Shown here piece after piece: positions 49,162 through 58,790 of a stretch of 64,000 nt of DNA (position 1 is the first letter of the stretch; every line of letters begins with the position of its first letter). The notes below the pieces were generated by a model. That model was not told the origin of the DNA and ran no database searches. It worked only from the letters and a program-made list of their open reading frames with translations. The translations under genes were made by a program, and so were the position numbers. The DNA is from Rhodococcus sp. H36-A4 (GTDB lineage Bacteria; Actinomycetota; Actinomycetes; Mycobacteriales; Mycobacteriaceae). The stretch covers positions 186,001 through 250,000 of the forward strand of contig NZ_JAPVLQ010000004.1 in assembly GCF_027158005.1 (NCBI RefSeq). The letters are read 5' to 3'.

Positions 49162-50052
49162 ATGCGTGTAGTCATTGCTGGTTCTTCCGGATTGATCGGT
49201 ACCGCGCTCGTCGCCGCGTTGCGAGGTAAGGGTCACGAGGTTGCCAGATTGGTTCGAAGAGCACCTGCCGGTCCGGACGAGTTCGAGTGGAACCCGCCGC
49301 AGGGCTCGTTGAACGATCGTGCGTTGCGTGGCGCAGACGCTGTGGTCAACCTTTGTGGGGTAGGCATCGGGGACAAGCGATGGTCGGGCGCATACAAGCA
49401 GAAGGTCCGCGACAGCCGGATAACTCCCACCGAGGTGCTGGCGGAAAACTGCGCAAAGTTCCAGGTTCCGACACTGGTCAATGCCAGCGGGATCAACTTC
49501 TACGGCGACACCGGCGACCGGGCGGTCGACGAAACGGCCCCTGTCGGCGAGGGATTTCTGGCGGAAGTGTGCCGAGACTGGGAGAACGCGACTTCGGCCG
49601 CTACGGCCGGCGGAGTCCGCACCATAATGTTGCGCAGTGGCGTGGTCTTGTCGCAACGCGGCGGAATGCTGGACAAGCTGAGGCCTCTCTATTTGATGGC
49701 GCTCGGTGGACGCCTCGGCAGCGGCCGACAGTACTTTCCCTGGATCTCACTCGAGGACGAGATCGCAGCGACCATTCATGGCATCGAGAACGAGTCGGTA
49801 TCGGGCCCGGTCAACATGGTCGGTCCAGCCCCAGTCACCAACGCACAGTTCAACAGCGCCATGGCCCGTGCACTGCATAGGCCTGCGCCATGGGCTGTAC
49901 CGGGATTCGCGTTGAAAGCGGTCATCGGCGAATTTGCCCAGGAAGCAATTCTGACCGGACCTCGAGCTATCCCGAAGGTGTTGGAAGACACCGGATTCGT
50001 TTTTGCTCACAACACGATCGGCGAGGCACTGCGAGTAGCTGTCGGTAGCTGA
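49162..50052 (+). CDS. TIGR01777-type NAD(P)-dependent epimerase family protein (Rv2216-like)
   Basis: 296-aa Rossmann-fold protein of the YfcH/SulA-like family: [64 protein letters not shown] (catalytic Tyr-like region) and [35 protein letters not shown] ribosome site. No substrate is known; the constant position between the E2 and lipoate genes suggests a link to lipoyl metabolism or cell division but that is unproven. Confidence 0.85.
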   Translation: MRVVIAGSSGLIGTALVAALRGKGHEVARLVRRAPAGPDEFEWNPPQGSLNDRALRGADAVVNLCGVGIGDKRWSGAYKQKVRDSRITPTEVLAENCAKFQVPTLVNASGINFYGDTGDRAVDETAPVGEGFLAEVCRDWENATSAATAGGVRTIMLRSGVVLSQRGGMLDKLRPLYLMALGGRLGSGRQYFPWISLEDEIAATIHGIENESVSGPVNMVGPAPVTNAQFNSAMARALHRPAPWAVPGFALKAVIGEFAQEAILTGPRAIPKVLEDTGFVFAHNTIGEALRVAVGS

Positions 50053-50072
50053 CTCGGCGTAGCGTGCCTGGC

Positions 50073-50855
50073 ATGACTAACGCGGGAACCTCCGCACGGG
50101 AGAGTTCGGATCCGGTCGACGTCCGAAGACTCGGTCGCATCGATTACCTCGAGGCGTGGGCACGTCAACGCGAACTCGCCGACATGCGCGCTGAGGGGCA
50201 CGGTCTCGACACGCTACTCGTGCTCGAGCATCCGCCAGTGTTCACTGCCGGCAGGCGTACGGCACCCGAGGACCGGCCGCGCGACGGCGCGCCTGTTATC
50301 GAGGTCGATCGCGGCGGCAAGATCACCTGGCACGGTCCAGGACAGCTCGTCGGATACCCGATCATTCGCCTCGCACAGCCGATCGACGTCGTGAAGTATG
50401 TGCGCCGGATCGAAGAAGCGCTGATTTCCGTGTGCACCGAGCTGGGCATCACCTGTGGCCGCATCGATGGCCGCTCTGGTGTGTGGTTGGCCGCAGGACG
50501 CAGTGTCGCGGGCGATACCGATGACGGGCCGTGGTTGCCGGAGCGGAAGATCGCAGCCATCGGCGTACGGGTTCAGCGGGGTGTGACACTGCACGGTTTC
50601 TCACTCAACTGCAATGCGTCCATGGCAGGCTTCGACGCAATCGTGCCGTGTGGCATCGCCGACGCCGGTGTGACCTCACTGTCCGCGGAACTCGGACAAG
50701 ACGTCACTGTCGACGAGGTCGAACCCGCCGTCACCGAGGCCGTTCTGGCTGCTCTGGACGGCGGATTGCCGGTGACCGAACACGACGTCGTGCGCCCCTT
50801 GCTGGAGACGGTCTCCAGTAACCCGCACTTCACCACGACGAAGTTCGGCGCGTAG
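50073..50855 (+). CDS. lipB: Octanoyl-[acyl-carrier-protein]-protein N-octanoyltransferase
   Basis: Transfers octanoate from ACP to lipoyl domains (E2, GcvH). 260 aa from ATG 50073 (GTG 50064 is an in-frame alternative). Motifs: [34 protein letters not shown], catalytic Lys in [29 protein letters not shown] with the active Cys. It precedes lipA by 10 bp. Confidence 0.94.
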   Translation: MTNAGTSARESSDPVDVRRLGRIDYLEAWARQRELADMRAEGHGLDTLLVLEHPPVFTAGRRTAPEDRPRDGAPVIEVDRGGKITWHGPGQLVGYPIIRLAQPIDVVKYVRRIEEALISVCTELGITCGRIDGRSGVWLAAGRSVAGDTDDGPWLPERKIAAIGVRVQRGVTLHGFSLNCNASMAGFDAIVPCGIADAGVTSLSAELGQDVTVDEVEPAVTEAVLAALDGGLPVTEHDVVRPLLETVSSNPHFTTTKFGA

Positions 50856-50858
50856 CAT
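50853..50858 (+). promoter_or_regulatory. -10-like element 7 nt before the lipA start
   Basis: TAGCAT is followed 7 nt later by GTG 50866, with a TTCACC block about 18 bp upstream. lipA lacks a clear ribosome site, so a leaderless transcript within the lipB-lipA unit is possible. It overlaps the lipB stop codon. Confidence 0.35.
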
Positions 50859-50865
50859 CGACCAT

Positions 50866-51957
50866 GTGACTGTGGCTCCAGAAACACCCTCGAACGCTGC
50901 GCCGTCCCTCGGGTCATCCCCCGATACTTCGCTCACCTCCAGCACTCCACTCGCCCCACCCGGACGCAAATTGCTTCGCCTCGAAATCCGAAACGCGGAG
51001 ACACCGATCGAACGCAAGCCCAACTGGATCAAGACCAAGGCCAAGATGGGCCCGGAGTACACCGAACTCAAGGGTTTGGTGAAACGCGAGGGTCTGCACA
51101 CCGTCTGCGAAGAGGCCGGCTGCCCCAACATCTACGAGTGCTGGGAAGACCGTGAGGCGACGTTCCTCATCGGCGGTGAACAATGCACCCGCCGTTGCGA
51201 TTTCTGCCAGATCGATACCGGCAAGCCCGATGACCTCGACCGCGACGAGCCCCGTCGAGTCGCCGAAAGCGTTCAGGCCATGGGTCTGCGCTACTCGACG
51301 ATTACCGGAGTGGCGCGCGATGACCTCGAAGACGGAGGCTCTTGGCTGTACGCCGAAACGGTCCGGTACATCAAGAAGTTGAACCCCAACACCGGCGTCG
51401 AATTGCTGATTCCCGACTTCAATGCCAAGCCCGATCAGTTGGCCGAGGTCTTCTCGTCGCGACCGGAAGTTCTTGCGCACAATGTTGAAACGGTTCCGCG
51501 TATCTTCAAGCGAATCCGCCCGGCTTTCCGCTACCAGCGATCCATGGACGTCATCACCGCAGCTCGAGACGACGGTCTGGTAACCAAGTCCAACTTGATC
51601 CTCGGTATGGGCGAGACGCCGGAAGAGGTGCAGGAGGCAATTCGTGACCTGCACGAGGCAGGCTGCGACATTCTCACCATTACCCAATACCTGCGCCCGT
51701 CGCCGCGCCACCATCCCGTGGAGCGGTGGGTCAAGCCCGAAGAGTTCGTCGACCATTCCGATTACGCCACCGAGGTCGGCTTCGCTGGGGTTCTGGCGGG
51801 TCCGCTGGTCCGCTCTTCGTACCGGGCAGGGCGGCTGTACGCACAAGCGATGCAGCATCACGGTCGCGTACTCCCCGAGAGCATGAGTCACTTGGTGAAC
51901 GGTGGCGAAGCCTCGCAGGAGGCAAGTTCGTTGATTGCTCGTCTCGCTGCTCGCTAG
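50866..51957 (+). CDS. lipA: Lipoyl synthase (radical SAM)
   Basis: Inserts two sulfurs into octanoyl chains. 363 aa. Auxiliary cluster [12 protein letters not shown] (Cys81, 86, 92), radical SAM cluster CTRRCDFC (Cys107, 111, 114), plus [13 protein letters not shown] and a C-terminal RSSYRAG that carries the serine ligand of LipA. The GTG start at 50866 has a Pro/Ser-rich N-terminal extension; a second GTG at 50872 is close. It needs the A-type carrier for clusters. Confidence 0.95.
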   Translation: MTVAPETPSNAAPSLGSSPDTSLTSSTPLAPPGRKLLRLEIRNAETPIERKPNWIKTKAKMGPEYTELKGLVKREGLHTVCEEAGCPNIYECWEDREATFLIGGEQCTRRCDFCQIDTGKPDDLDRDEPRRVAESVQAMGLRYSTITGVARDDLEDGGSWLYAETVRYIKKLNPNTGVELLIPDFNAKPDQLAEVFSSRPEVLAHNVETVPRIFKRIRPAFRYQRSMDVITAARDDGLVTKSNLILGMGETPEEVQEAIRDLHEAGCDILTITQYLRPSPRHHPVERWVKPEEFVDHSDYATEVGFAGVLAGPLVRSSYRAGRLYAQAMQHHGRVLPESMSHLVNGGEASQEASSLIARLAAR

Positions 51958-52001
51958 GCATAGAACCGGCTAGCGATGCACGTGACTTCAGTGTCGACAC
52001 G

Positions 52002-52007
52002 TATCCT
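52002..52007 (+). promoter_or_regulatory. -10 element of a probable leaderless promoter (DUF4191 gene)
   Basis: TATCCT lies 7 nt before ATG 52015, and no Shine-Dalgarno is present; consistent with a transcript starting at the codon. Confidence 0.4.
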
Positions 52008-52014
52008 GTGAAGC

Positions 52015-52770
52015 ATGGCGAACGGCAGTAAAGCGGGCAAAGCAGGTAAGCCCAGCAAAGAAGCAAAGGCGGCAGCGAAAGCGGCCCGTAAGCAGGCATC
52101 GAAAGAGCGTCGCGGCCAGTTGTGGCAGGCGTTCAACATGCAGCGCAAGGAAGACAAGCTTCTTCTGCCGCTGATGATCGGCGCCATCGTCGGTATCGGT
52201 CTCGTGCTGTTTCTCATCGGCTTGATCTTCGATCTGCAGTGGTTCCTGCTGCCCATCGGACTACTCGTCGGAGTCCTCGTGGCCTTCATCATCTTCGGCC
52301 GTCGGGTCCAGAAGTCGGTGTACACCAAGGCAGACGGGCAGGCGGGTGCAGCCGCTTGGGCTCTGGACAACCTGCAGGGATCTTGGCGCGTGACCAACGC
52401 GATTGCTGGAACGACTCAACTCGACGCCGTGCACCGCGTCATCGGCAAGCCCGGGATCATTCTTGTCGCGGAAGGCGCGCCGCAGCGTGTGAAATCACTT
52501 CTCGCCCAGGAGAAGAAGAAGACCGCGCGAATCGTCGGCGATACCCCGATCTACGACATCGTCGTCGGCAACGGGGAAAACCAGATCCCACTGTCCGGTC
52601 TCCAGAAGTATCTGACGAAGCTGCCCAAGAACATCGACAGCAAGCGGATGGACACCATCGAGTCCAGACTCTCGGCACTCGGTACCAAGAGCGGCCCCGC
52701 GATGCCGAAGGGACCGCTGCCCGGTGGCGCGAAGATGAAGGGCGTTCAGCGGACGATCAAACGTCGCTGA
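52015..52770 (+). CDS. DUF4191 family membrane protein (Rv2219-like)
   Basis: 251 aa: a Lys/Ala-rich basic N-terminus (about residues 1-45) followed by two adjacent membrane helices (LLLPLMIGAIVGIGLVLFLIGLIF and FLLPIGLLVGVLVAFIIF), then a long cytoplasmic domain (AAWALDNLQGSWRVTNAIAGTTQLDAVHRVIGKPGIILVAEG). Conserved next to lipA and glnA1 in mycobacteria. Function unknown. Convergent with the RDD gene. Confidence 0.82.
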   Translation: MANGSKAGKAGKPSKEAKAAAKAARKQASKERRGQLWQAFNMQRKEDKLLLPLMIGAIVGIGLVLFLIGLIFDLQWFLLPIGLLVGVLVAFIIFGRRVQKSVYTKADGQAGAAAWALDNLQGSWRVTNAIAGTTQLDAVHRVIGKPGIILVAEGAPQRVKSLLAQEKKKTARIVGDTPIYDIVVGNGENQIPLSGLQKYLTKLPKNIDSKRMDTIESRLSALGTKSGPAMPKGPLPGGAKMKGVQRTIKRR

Positions 52771-52773
52771 TCG

Positions 52774-53244
52774 TCAGCGCACCCGCACCATCGCGGTGCC
52801 TGTCGCCCGGTCGTGCATACCGCGTCCGTCGTGGTCCGAGATCACGGCCGGGACGACGAAGATGATGAAGAACGTTCGCACAAGTGCTCGCACGAATCCG
52901 ACGCGGGCCTGCGCATCCACACGCGTCACCTGAATTCCGGCTACCAGTTGGCCTGGTGTGAACGAAAAGATACTCACCGAGCCGACGCCGAGAACGAACC
53001 AGACCAGCAGGGTCAAGCTGGAGACCTGTACCGCAGCCCCGGTCGCGCCGACGATCAATGCCGACACCCCCATCGACATCAACCAGTCGAGCAACAGTGC
53101 GCCGGAACGACGCCCGAGCCCTGCTATCGCGCCCGGGCCTTCGGCCGGAAGTCCGAGTCGCTCTCCTGGGAACTTCTGCTCGGTTCCGTCCTCGGATCGA
53201 GCAGCCGAGGGTCCGGACAACCAAGAACCTGTCATTCGTGCCAT
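52774..53244 (-). CDS. RDD family membrane protein (Rv2219A-like)
   Basis: 156 aa from ATG 53244. RDD-type features are GRRSGALLLDWLMSMG, helical blocks VSALIVGATGAAVQ and LLVWFVLGVGSVSIF, SFTPGQLVAGIQVTRV, and DHDGRGMHDRATGTAMV at the C-terminus. TATCCT (plus-strand 53252-53257) lies 7 nt upstream of the ATG with no ribosome site, again suggesting a leaderless message. Divergent from the glnA1 regulatory region. Function unknown; often transport or membrane-organisation related. Confidence 0.85.
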   Translation of the reverse strand: MARMTGSWLSGPSAARSEDGTEQKFPGERLGLPAEGPGAIAGLGRRSGALLLDWLMSMGVSALIVGATGAAVQVSSLTLLVWFVLGVGSVSIFSFTPGQLVAGIQVTRVDAQARVGFVRALVRTFFIIFVVPAVISDHDGRGMHDRATGTAMVRVR

Positions 53245-53251
53245 GGACACC

Positions 53252-53257
53252 AGGATA
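53252..53257 (-). promoter_or_regulatory. -10 element of a probable leaderless promoter (RDD gene)
   Basis: On the minus strand TATCCT is 7 nt before ATG 53244. It repeats the arrangement at 52002-52007. Confidence 0.4.
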
Positions 53258-53381
53258 GGCGCCGACGTGAATGCGCGGATCAGCCGTCACCGTAGTGTGT
53301 GCGGTGAGTACGATTCTTTTTCTTCTGCCCGCCTGGAGGGTGTCGTGGCTCACTCGGGTACGCGCATTGATGAGACGACGT

Positions 53382-53397
53382 GTAACACGGGCGAAAC
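53382..53397 (+). promoter_or_regulatory. GlnR box upstream of glnA1
   Basis: GTAAC-ACGGGC-GAAAC matches the actinobacterial GlnR consensus GTnAC-n6-GAAAC. It ends 6 bp before -35 TTGACC (53404-53409); a -10 candidate CATAAC lies at 53428-53433. GlnR binding would activate glnA1 under nitrogen limitation. No GlnR gene is in the window, so the regulator is inferred. Confidence 0.72.
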
Positions 53398-53467
53398 ACA
53401 AGCTTGACCGGCGGGCAACACCAGGTCCATAACGTTTGGTCGACGGACTCAACAAAGGAGCAACAGC

Positions 53468-54904
53468 GTGGCGTTCAGCACGGCCGAAGAGGTCATCAAA
53501 TTCATCGCCGACGAAAGTATTGAATACGTCGACATCCGATTCACGGATCTGCCAGGTATTCAGCAGCACTTCTCGATCCCGGCTTCTGCATTCACGCAGG
53601 ATGTCTTCGAAGACGGCCTCGCGTTCGACGGTTCGTCCGTACGTGGCTTCCAGTCGATTCACGAATCAGACATGATGCTCCTGCCCGACGTGTCGACGGC
53701 GCAGGTCGACCCCTTCCGGGCCGCGAAGACGTTGAATATGAACTTCTTCGTTCACGACCCGTTCACCCGCGAGTCCTACAGCCGCGACCCGCGCAACGTC
53801 GCCCGTAAGGCCGAGGAGTACTTGCTCTCCACCGGCATCGCCGATACCGCGTTCTTCGGCGCCGAAGCCGAGTTCTACATCTTCGACTCGGTCAATTACG
53901 ACTCGAGCATCAATGGCGCCTACTACGAACTCGACTCCATTGCGGGTTCGTGGAACACCGGCAAGAAGACGAACGCCGACGGCAGCCCCAACCTTGGTTA
54001 CAAGGTCCGCGCCAAGGGCGGGTACTTCCCCGTGGCTCCGTACGACCACTTCGTGGATCTCCGCGACGAAATCTCCACGAACCTCACCAATGCAGGCTTC
54101 GAACTCGAGCGCGGACATTCCGAGGTCGGCACCGGCGGCCAGCAGGAGATCAACTACAAGTTCAACACGCTGCTCGCTGCTGCGGACGATCTGCAGTTGT
54201 TCAAGTACATCGTGAAGAACACCGCGTGGAAGAACGGCAAGTCGGCCACCTTCATGCCGAAGCCTTTGTTCGGCGACAACGGCTCGGGCATGCACGTGCA
54301 CCAGTCGCTGTGGAAGGACGGCAAGCCCCTCTTCCACGACGAAGCCGGATATGCCGGACTGTCGGATCTGGCTCGCCACTACATCGGCGGCATTCTCCAT
54401 CACGCACCGTCGCTGTTGGCGTTCACCAACCCGACCGTCAACTCGTACCACCGACTGGTGCCGGGCTACGAAGCCCCCATCAACCTCGTGTACAGCCAGC
54501 GGAACCGTTCGGCCGCAGTCCGAATCCCGATCACGGGAAACAACCCGAAGGCCAAGCGCGCAGAATTCCGCGCACCGGACTCCTCGGGCAACCCGTACCT
54601 CAACTTCGCCGCCCAGATGATGGCCGGCCTGGACGGGATCAAGAACAAGATCGAGCCGCTGGCTCCGGTCGACAAGGATCTCTACGAGTTGCCGCCCGAG
54701 GAAGCCAAGAACATTCCTCAGGCACCGACATCGCTGGAGACTGTCATCGACCGCCTCGAGGCCGATCACGAGTACCTGACCGAGGGTGGCGTCTTCACCA
54801 CGGACCTGATCGAGACCTGGATTTCGCTCAAGCGCGAGCAGGAGATTGCTCCGATCAACCTGCGGCCCCACCCGTACGAGTTCAACCTGTACTACGACGT
54901 GTGA
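53468..54904 (+). CDS. glnA1: Glutamine synthetase type I
   Basis: Main ammonia-assimilating enzyme. 478 aa; GTG start with AAGGAG 7 nt upstream. Contains [36 protein letters not shown], the ATP motif [18 protein letters not shown] and the adenylylation loop [11 protein letters not shown] with Tyr406, identical in position to the mycobacterial site; GlnE in this window would modify it. A GlnR box lies in the promoter, and a 21-bp repeat overlaps the stop. Confidence 0.96.
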   Translation: MAFSTAEEVIKFIADESIEYVDIRFTDLPGIQQHFSIPASAFTQDVFEDGLAFDGSSVRGFQSIHESDMMLLPDVSTAQVDPFRAAKTLNMNFFVHDPFTRESYSRDPRNVARKAEEYLLSTGIADTAFFGAEAEFYIFDSVNYDSSINGAYYELDSIAGSWNTGKKTNADGSPNLGYKVRAKGGYFPVAPYDHFVDLRDEISTNLTNAGFELERGHSEVGTGGQQEINYKFNTLLAAADDLQLFKYIVKNTAWKNGKSATFMPKPLFGDNGSGMHVHQSLWKDGKPLFHDEAGYAGLSDLARHYIGGILHHAPSLLAFTNPTVNSYHRLVPGYEAPINLVYSQRNRSAAVRIPITGNNPKAKRAEFRAPDSSGNPYLNFAAQMMAGLDGIKNKIEPLAPVDKDLYELPPEEAKNIPQAPTSLETVIDRLEADHEYLTEGGVFTTDLIETWISLKREQEIAPINLRPHPYEFNLYYDV

Positions 54905-54940
54905 TCCACACATAGCGTTGACGTGTGATCCACACATAGC
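54896..54940. repeat. Tandem 21-bp direct repeat across the glnA1 stop
   Basis: GACGTGTGATCCACACATAG plus C occurs at 54896-54916 and again at 54920-54940, separated by 3 bp. The first copy contains the glnA1 stop codon; each copy includes the inverted element GTGTG-ATC-CACAC. A duplication or a small regulatory site; origin unclear. Confidence 0.85.
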
Positions 54941-54950
54941 TCTCCTTCAC

Positions 54951-54993
54951 CAGAGCCACCCGCCCTTGCCATAGAGCAGGGCGGGTGGCTCTG
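54951..54993 (+). terminator. Terminator of glnA1
   Basis: CAGAGCCACCCGCCCT (54951-54966) pairs exactly with AGGGCGGGTGGCTCTG (54978-54993), a 16-bp stem with an 11-nt loop, followed by TTTGTGGG. Confidence 0.9.
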
Positions 54994-55139
54994 TTTGTGG
55001 GCAGAATTGTGTGTACGCACGGTAACGAGTTATCGAAAACAGGTTTGGATACGAGCGACATCAGCCATTCTCGAACTAAGAGACTGGCCGGATTCTCCAA
55101 AGAAACCGTGTATACGGAAAGTTGGTGGGTTTACCTTCA

Positions 55140-55787
55140 ATGGACGAGCTCTGGAATTTCGTCTCCGGACGACGACAACAGCTGCTGACAGATTCATATC
55201 TTCACGTCTCTGCCGTCATCCAGTCGATCATCATCGCCACGATCATCGCAATCATCGTGGGCATCGCGGTCTACCGATCCCCCGCGGGATCAGCCATTGC
55301 GACAGCCCTGGCCAGCACGATTCTGACTATCCCCTCCTTCGCCCTACTCGGGCTGTTGATTCCGATCCTCGGGTTGGGGGTGGCTCCGACCATCACGGCG
55401 CTGGTCCTGTACGCACTCTTGCCCATCGTCAGAAATACGATCATCGGACTCGCAGCGGTCGACCCCGCTGTCACCGATGCTGCTCGCGGGGTCGGTTTGA
55501 ATCGTGCGCGCATTCTTGCTCGGATCGAGATGCCCTTGGCGTGGCCGTCGATCTTGGCAGGTATGCGGGTCAGCACACAGATGATCTTCGGAATCCTCGC
55601 CATCGCGGCGTATGCGAAGGGCCCTGGACTCGGCAACCTCATCTTTTCGGGTCTGTCCCGCGTCGGTAGCCCTACAGCCGTTCCGCAAGCGCTGGTCGGC
55701 ACCGTTCTGATCGTCATTCTCGCTTTGATTGTCGACGGCATCCTCGTTCTCGTCGGCCGTCTTACAACCTCGAAGGGCATCGCGTGA
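55140..55787 (+). CDS. Osmoprotectant (glycine betaine/carnitine/choline) ABC transporter permease
   Basis: 215-aa OpuCB/ProW-like permease with six hydrophobic segments and the EAA-like loop RIEMPLAWPSILAGMRVSTQMIFG that docks on the ATPase. ATG 55140 is chosen over TTG 55122. First gene of a four-gene coupled operon; the next start overlaps its stop as GTGA. Substrate assignment rests on the binding protein at the end of the operon. Confidence 0.88.
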   Translation: MDELWNFVSGRRQQLLTDSYLHVSAVIQSIIIATIIAIIVGIAVYRSPAGSAIATALASTILTIPSFALLGLLIPILGLGVAPTITALVLYALLPIVRNTIIGLAAVDPAVTDAARGVGLNRARILARIEMPLAWPSILAGMRVSTQMIFGILAIAAYAKGPGLGNLIFSGLSRVGSPTAVPQALVGTVLIVILALIVDGILVLVGRLTTSKGIA

Positions 55788-56995
55788 CCCCAACAGCGAA
55801 CAATCAGAACGTCTCTGGCGTCGATATCGTGCTCGAGTCCGTCAGCAAGCGCTATCCCGGCCAGAGGGCTGCAGCGGTGGAGAACGTGTCGTTGACCGTT
55901 CCTGCAGGTGAGATCGTTGTCTTCGTGGGGCCTTCCGGCTGCGGCAAGACCACCACGATGCGCATGATCAACCGACTCATCGAGCCTTCTTCGGGAAAAA
56001 TCACCATCGACGGCAAGGACGCTTTGTCGATCGACCCGGACGAGTTGCGACGGGGAATCGGATACTCGATTCAGCAGGCCGGACTGTTTCCGCACCTGAC
56101 GATCGCAAAGAACGTCGGGACGGTGCCTGGGCTGATCGGGTGGGACAAGAAGCGGATCGCGGCTCGGACGGACGAGATGCTCGACCTCGTGGGACTGGAT
56201 CCGGATACCTATCGAGACCGCTATCCGCGTCAGCTGTCCGGCGGCCAGCAACAACGCGTCGGTGTTGCACGAGCGCTCGCTGCGGATCCGCCCGTGCTGT
56301 TGATGGACGAGCCATTCGGCGCGGTAGACCCGATCACCCGAGGCCTGTTGCAGGACGAATTGATGCGGCTGCAATCCGAACTCGGGAAGACGATCGTCTT
56401 CGTCACCCACGACTTCAACGAGGCAGTCAAGCTCGGTGACCGCATTGCGGTCCTGGGTGACCGCTCGACGATCGAGCAATACGACACTCCGGAGGCGATC
56501 CTGGCGAACCCTGCCAGCGACATGGTGGCTGGGTTCGTGGGCGCGGATGCATCGCTGAAACAGCTCACACTCACCCGAATTCGTGATGTTCGCCTGATTC
56601 AATGTCCCACTGCGAAGGAAAGCGATCCGGTGGACGCGATCCGCGCGAAGATCGCGACCCGCAAGTGGCCGTGGGGATTGATACTGGACGATCGAAACAG
56701 GCCGCTGCGTTGGGTCGGTCCCGCTCATTTGGCACACGTATCCTCGCTGCAAGGAGTCGGTCTACCGATCGGCGAGCTCGTATCCATTCAGTCCACGCTT
56801 CAAGATGGGTTGGAAGCGCTTCTCGCCGAGAGCACCGCATCGACGGTCGTCACCGGTCTTCGCGGTGAGTACGTCGGGTTGATTTCGATCGATGTTCTCG
56901 TCGGCCATCTGCAGCAGATGCGCGAAGCCCATGAGCACGATCATGACGACGATGACGCCGATGCCGATGAAGTCAGTGGGGAGTTGCCCGCATGA
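55784..56995 (+). CDS. Osmoprotectant ABC transporter ATP-binding protein (OpuCA/ProV-like)
   Basis: 403 aa. N-terminal ABC domain: GPSGCGKTTTMRMINRLIEPSSG (Walker A), QQAGLFPHLTIAKN, LSGGQQQRVGVARALAADPPVLLMDEPFGAVDP and the His switch in FVTHDFNEAVKLGD. The C-terminal half holds a degenerate CBS region that can sense ionic strength in OpuC relatives. It ends in an unusual acidic/His tail HEHDHDDDDADADE. Start overlaps the permease stop. Confidence 0.9.
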   Translation: MTPTANNQNVSGVDIVLESVSKRYPGQRAAAVENVSLTVPAGEIVVFVGPSGCGKTTTMRMINRLIEPSSGKITIDGKDALSIDPDELRRGIGYSIQQAGLFPHLTIAKNVGTVPGLIGWDKKRIAARTDEMLDLVGLDPDTYRDRYPRQLSGGQQQRVGVARALAADPPVLLMDEPFGAVDPITRGLLQDELMRLQSELGKTIVFVTHDFNEAVKLGDRIAVLGDRSTIEQYDTPEAILANPASDMVAGFVGADASLKQLTLTRIRDVRLIQCPTAKESDPVDAIRAKIATRKWPWGLILDDRNRPLRWVGPAHLAHVSSLQGVGLPIGELVSIQSTLQDGLEALLAESTASTVVTGLRGEYVGLISIDVLVGHLQQMREAHEHDHDDDDADADEVSGELPA

Positions 56996-57804
56996 CCGCA
57001 TCCGTGGAAAGCCCCCTCGCGGCCGAGATGGACGCGGCACCCGACAAAGGTGCGTCGGAGCGAAATGCTGTGAAACGCGCCGATCGCCTACGCCTGCTGG
57101 TGCAACCCGCCGTCGTTCTGATTCTGGTTGTCGGTGTGCTCGTCTGGGCTTTCAGTCGTGACCTGACCGCGACTCAACAGGGCAGCATTACTGCCAGCAA
57201 CCTCGCAACGCTCATCTGGCAGCACATCTTGATTACCGCAGCAGTGGTGATCATCGTCGTGATCATCGCCGTCCCGCTCGGAACTCTGCTCACCCGACCC
57301 GGATACACCCGTCTCGCTCCATTTTTCGTGGGCATCGCCAACGTCGGCGCGGCTGCACCTGCAGTCGGGCTGCTCGTCCTCTTTTACCTGGCAACGCGTC
57401 AGACGGGTTTCTGGATAGGAGTACTGCCCATCGCCTTCTACTCGCTGCTTCCGGTGTTGCGCAACACAATTCTGGGATACCAGGAGGTCGACAAGACGCT
57501 CATCGATGCCGGCCGCGGTCAAGGCATGTCCTCGATGACGGTGCTCCGGAGGCTCGAGTTCCCGATGGCAGTGCCGTACATTCTCGCCGGCCTACGCACA
57601 TCCCTGGTCCTCGCGGTCGGAACGGCGACGCTGTGTTTCCTCGTGAGTGCAGGTGGACTCGGCATTCTCATCGATACCGGATACAAATTGCGAGACAACG
57701 TCACCCTGGTAACCGGCGCCGTACTTGCTGTGTCCCTGGCACTGTTCGTCGATTGGCTCGGCGCCTTGGCCGAGCAGTTCCTGGGCCCCAAAGGATTGCG
57801 ATGA
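56992..57804 (+). CDS. Osmoprotectant ABC transporter permease (second)
   Basis: 270-aa permease with an N-terminal cytoplasmic extension, then six helices and the loop RRLEFPMAVPYILAGLRTSLVLAVGT (ABC-contacting). ATGA overlap with both neighbours. Pairs with the first permease in a heterodimeric channel. Call made from topology and operon. Confidence 0.88.
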   Translation: MTASVESPLAAEMDAAPDKGASERNAVKRADRLRLLVQPAVVLILVVGVLVWAFSRDLTATQQGSITASNLATLIWQHILITAAVVIIVVIIAVPLGTLLTRPGYTRLAPFFVGIANVGAAAPAVGLLVLFYLATRQTGFWIGVLPIAFYSLLPVLRNTILGYQEVDKTLIDAGRGQGMSSMTVLRRLEFPMAVPYILAGLRTSLVLAVGTATLCFLVSAGGLGILIDTGYKLRDNVTLVTGAVLAVSLALFVDWLGALAEQFLGPKGLR

Positions 57805-58775
57805 AGAAGACGAAGACCGTATTTGCACTGGCCATGGCGGGCGCTCTACTGGCCGGCTGCGGACTCGAATCCGGCGGCGCCGTTCCGCTCTCGGTCGGGC
57901 CGGCGAGCATCCAACCGGTCCCCGAACTCGAGGGCGTGAAGATGACCGTCGGTTCCAAGGACTTCACCGAACAGATCACGCTCGGCTACATAATCGAGTT
58001 CGCGATGGTCGCCGCCGGTGCCGAGGTCCGAGATCTGACCAACATTCAGGGATCCAACAGCACACGTGACGCCCAGTTGAACGGTCAGATCGATCTGACG
58101 TACGAGTACACCGGCACCGGGTGGATCAACTATCTGGGCAACGAGACACCGCTACCCGACTCGACCGAGCAGTACGAAGCTGTGCGCGATGCCGACCTCG
58201 CGGCAAACGACATGGTGTGGGAGCCTCCCGCCCCGATGAACAACACTTACGCGCTCGCGATGAACAAGCAGACTGCGGAGGAAACTGGAGTCAAGACGCT
58301 GTCGGACTACGCCAACCTTGTTCGAACCAACCCGTCCGCCGCCACCACCTGTGTCGAGACCGAGTTCAACGTTCGTCAGGACGGCTACCCCGGCATGGCC
58401 GCCAAGTACGATTTCGATCCGAACCTTGCGCCTCGGCAGATTCTGCAGACCGGCATCATCTATCAGGCCACCGCCGACGGCACCCAGTGCAAGTTCGGTG
58501 AGGTGTTCACTACCGATGGACGCATCATCGCGCTCGATCTAGTTCTACTCGAAGACGATCGAGCCTTCTTCCCGAAGTACAACCCGTCACTGATCATGAA
58601 GAAGGACTTCGCCGATGCCCATCCCGAGGTGCAGGAAGTCATGGCGCCCATCACTGCGAAGCTCGACGATAAGGTCATGACCGAATTGAACCGCCAGGTG
58701 GACGTCGAGGGCAAGGAGCCCGCCGACGTCGCCCGCGACTGGCTCGTCTCGGAAGGTTTTGTCACCGCCGGCTGA
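57801..58775 (+). CDS. Osmoprotectant-binding lipoprotein (OpuCC/ProX-like)
   Basis: 324-aa substrate-binding protein: signal FALAMAGALLAGC with lipobox, then TVGSKDFTEQITLGYIIEFAM, TRDAQLNGQIDLTYEYTGTGW and LVLLEDDRAFFPKYNPSLI, the QAT-family signature of choline/betaine-binding proteins. It starts within the preceding stop (ATGA). Last gene of the operon, ending 15 bp before the convergent glnE. Confidence 0.9.
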   Translation: MKKTKTVFALAMAGALLAGCGLESGGAVPLSVGPASIQPVPELEGVKMTVGSKDFTEQITLGYIIEFAMVAAGAEVRDLTNIQGSNSTRDAQLNGQIDLTYEYTGTGWINYLGNETPLPDSTEQYEAVRDADLAANDMVWEPPAPMNNTYALAMNKQTAEETGVKTLSDYANLVRTNPSAATTCVETEFNVRQDGYPGMAAKYDFDPNLAPRQILQTGIIYQATADGTQCKFGEVFTTDGRIIALDLVLLEDDRAFFPKYNPSLIMKKDFADAHPEVQEVMAPITAKLDDKVMTELNRQVDVEGKEPADVARDWLVSEGFVTAG

Positions 58776-58790
58776 ACGACGGTGGAGTGG

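Noticed and set aside
55271-56752. 493-aa minus-strand open frame opposite the transporter genes
   Set aside because: Antisense to two recognisable ABC genes; the sequence is Arg/Asp-rich shadow protein.
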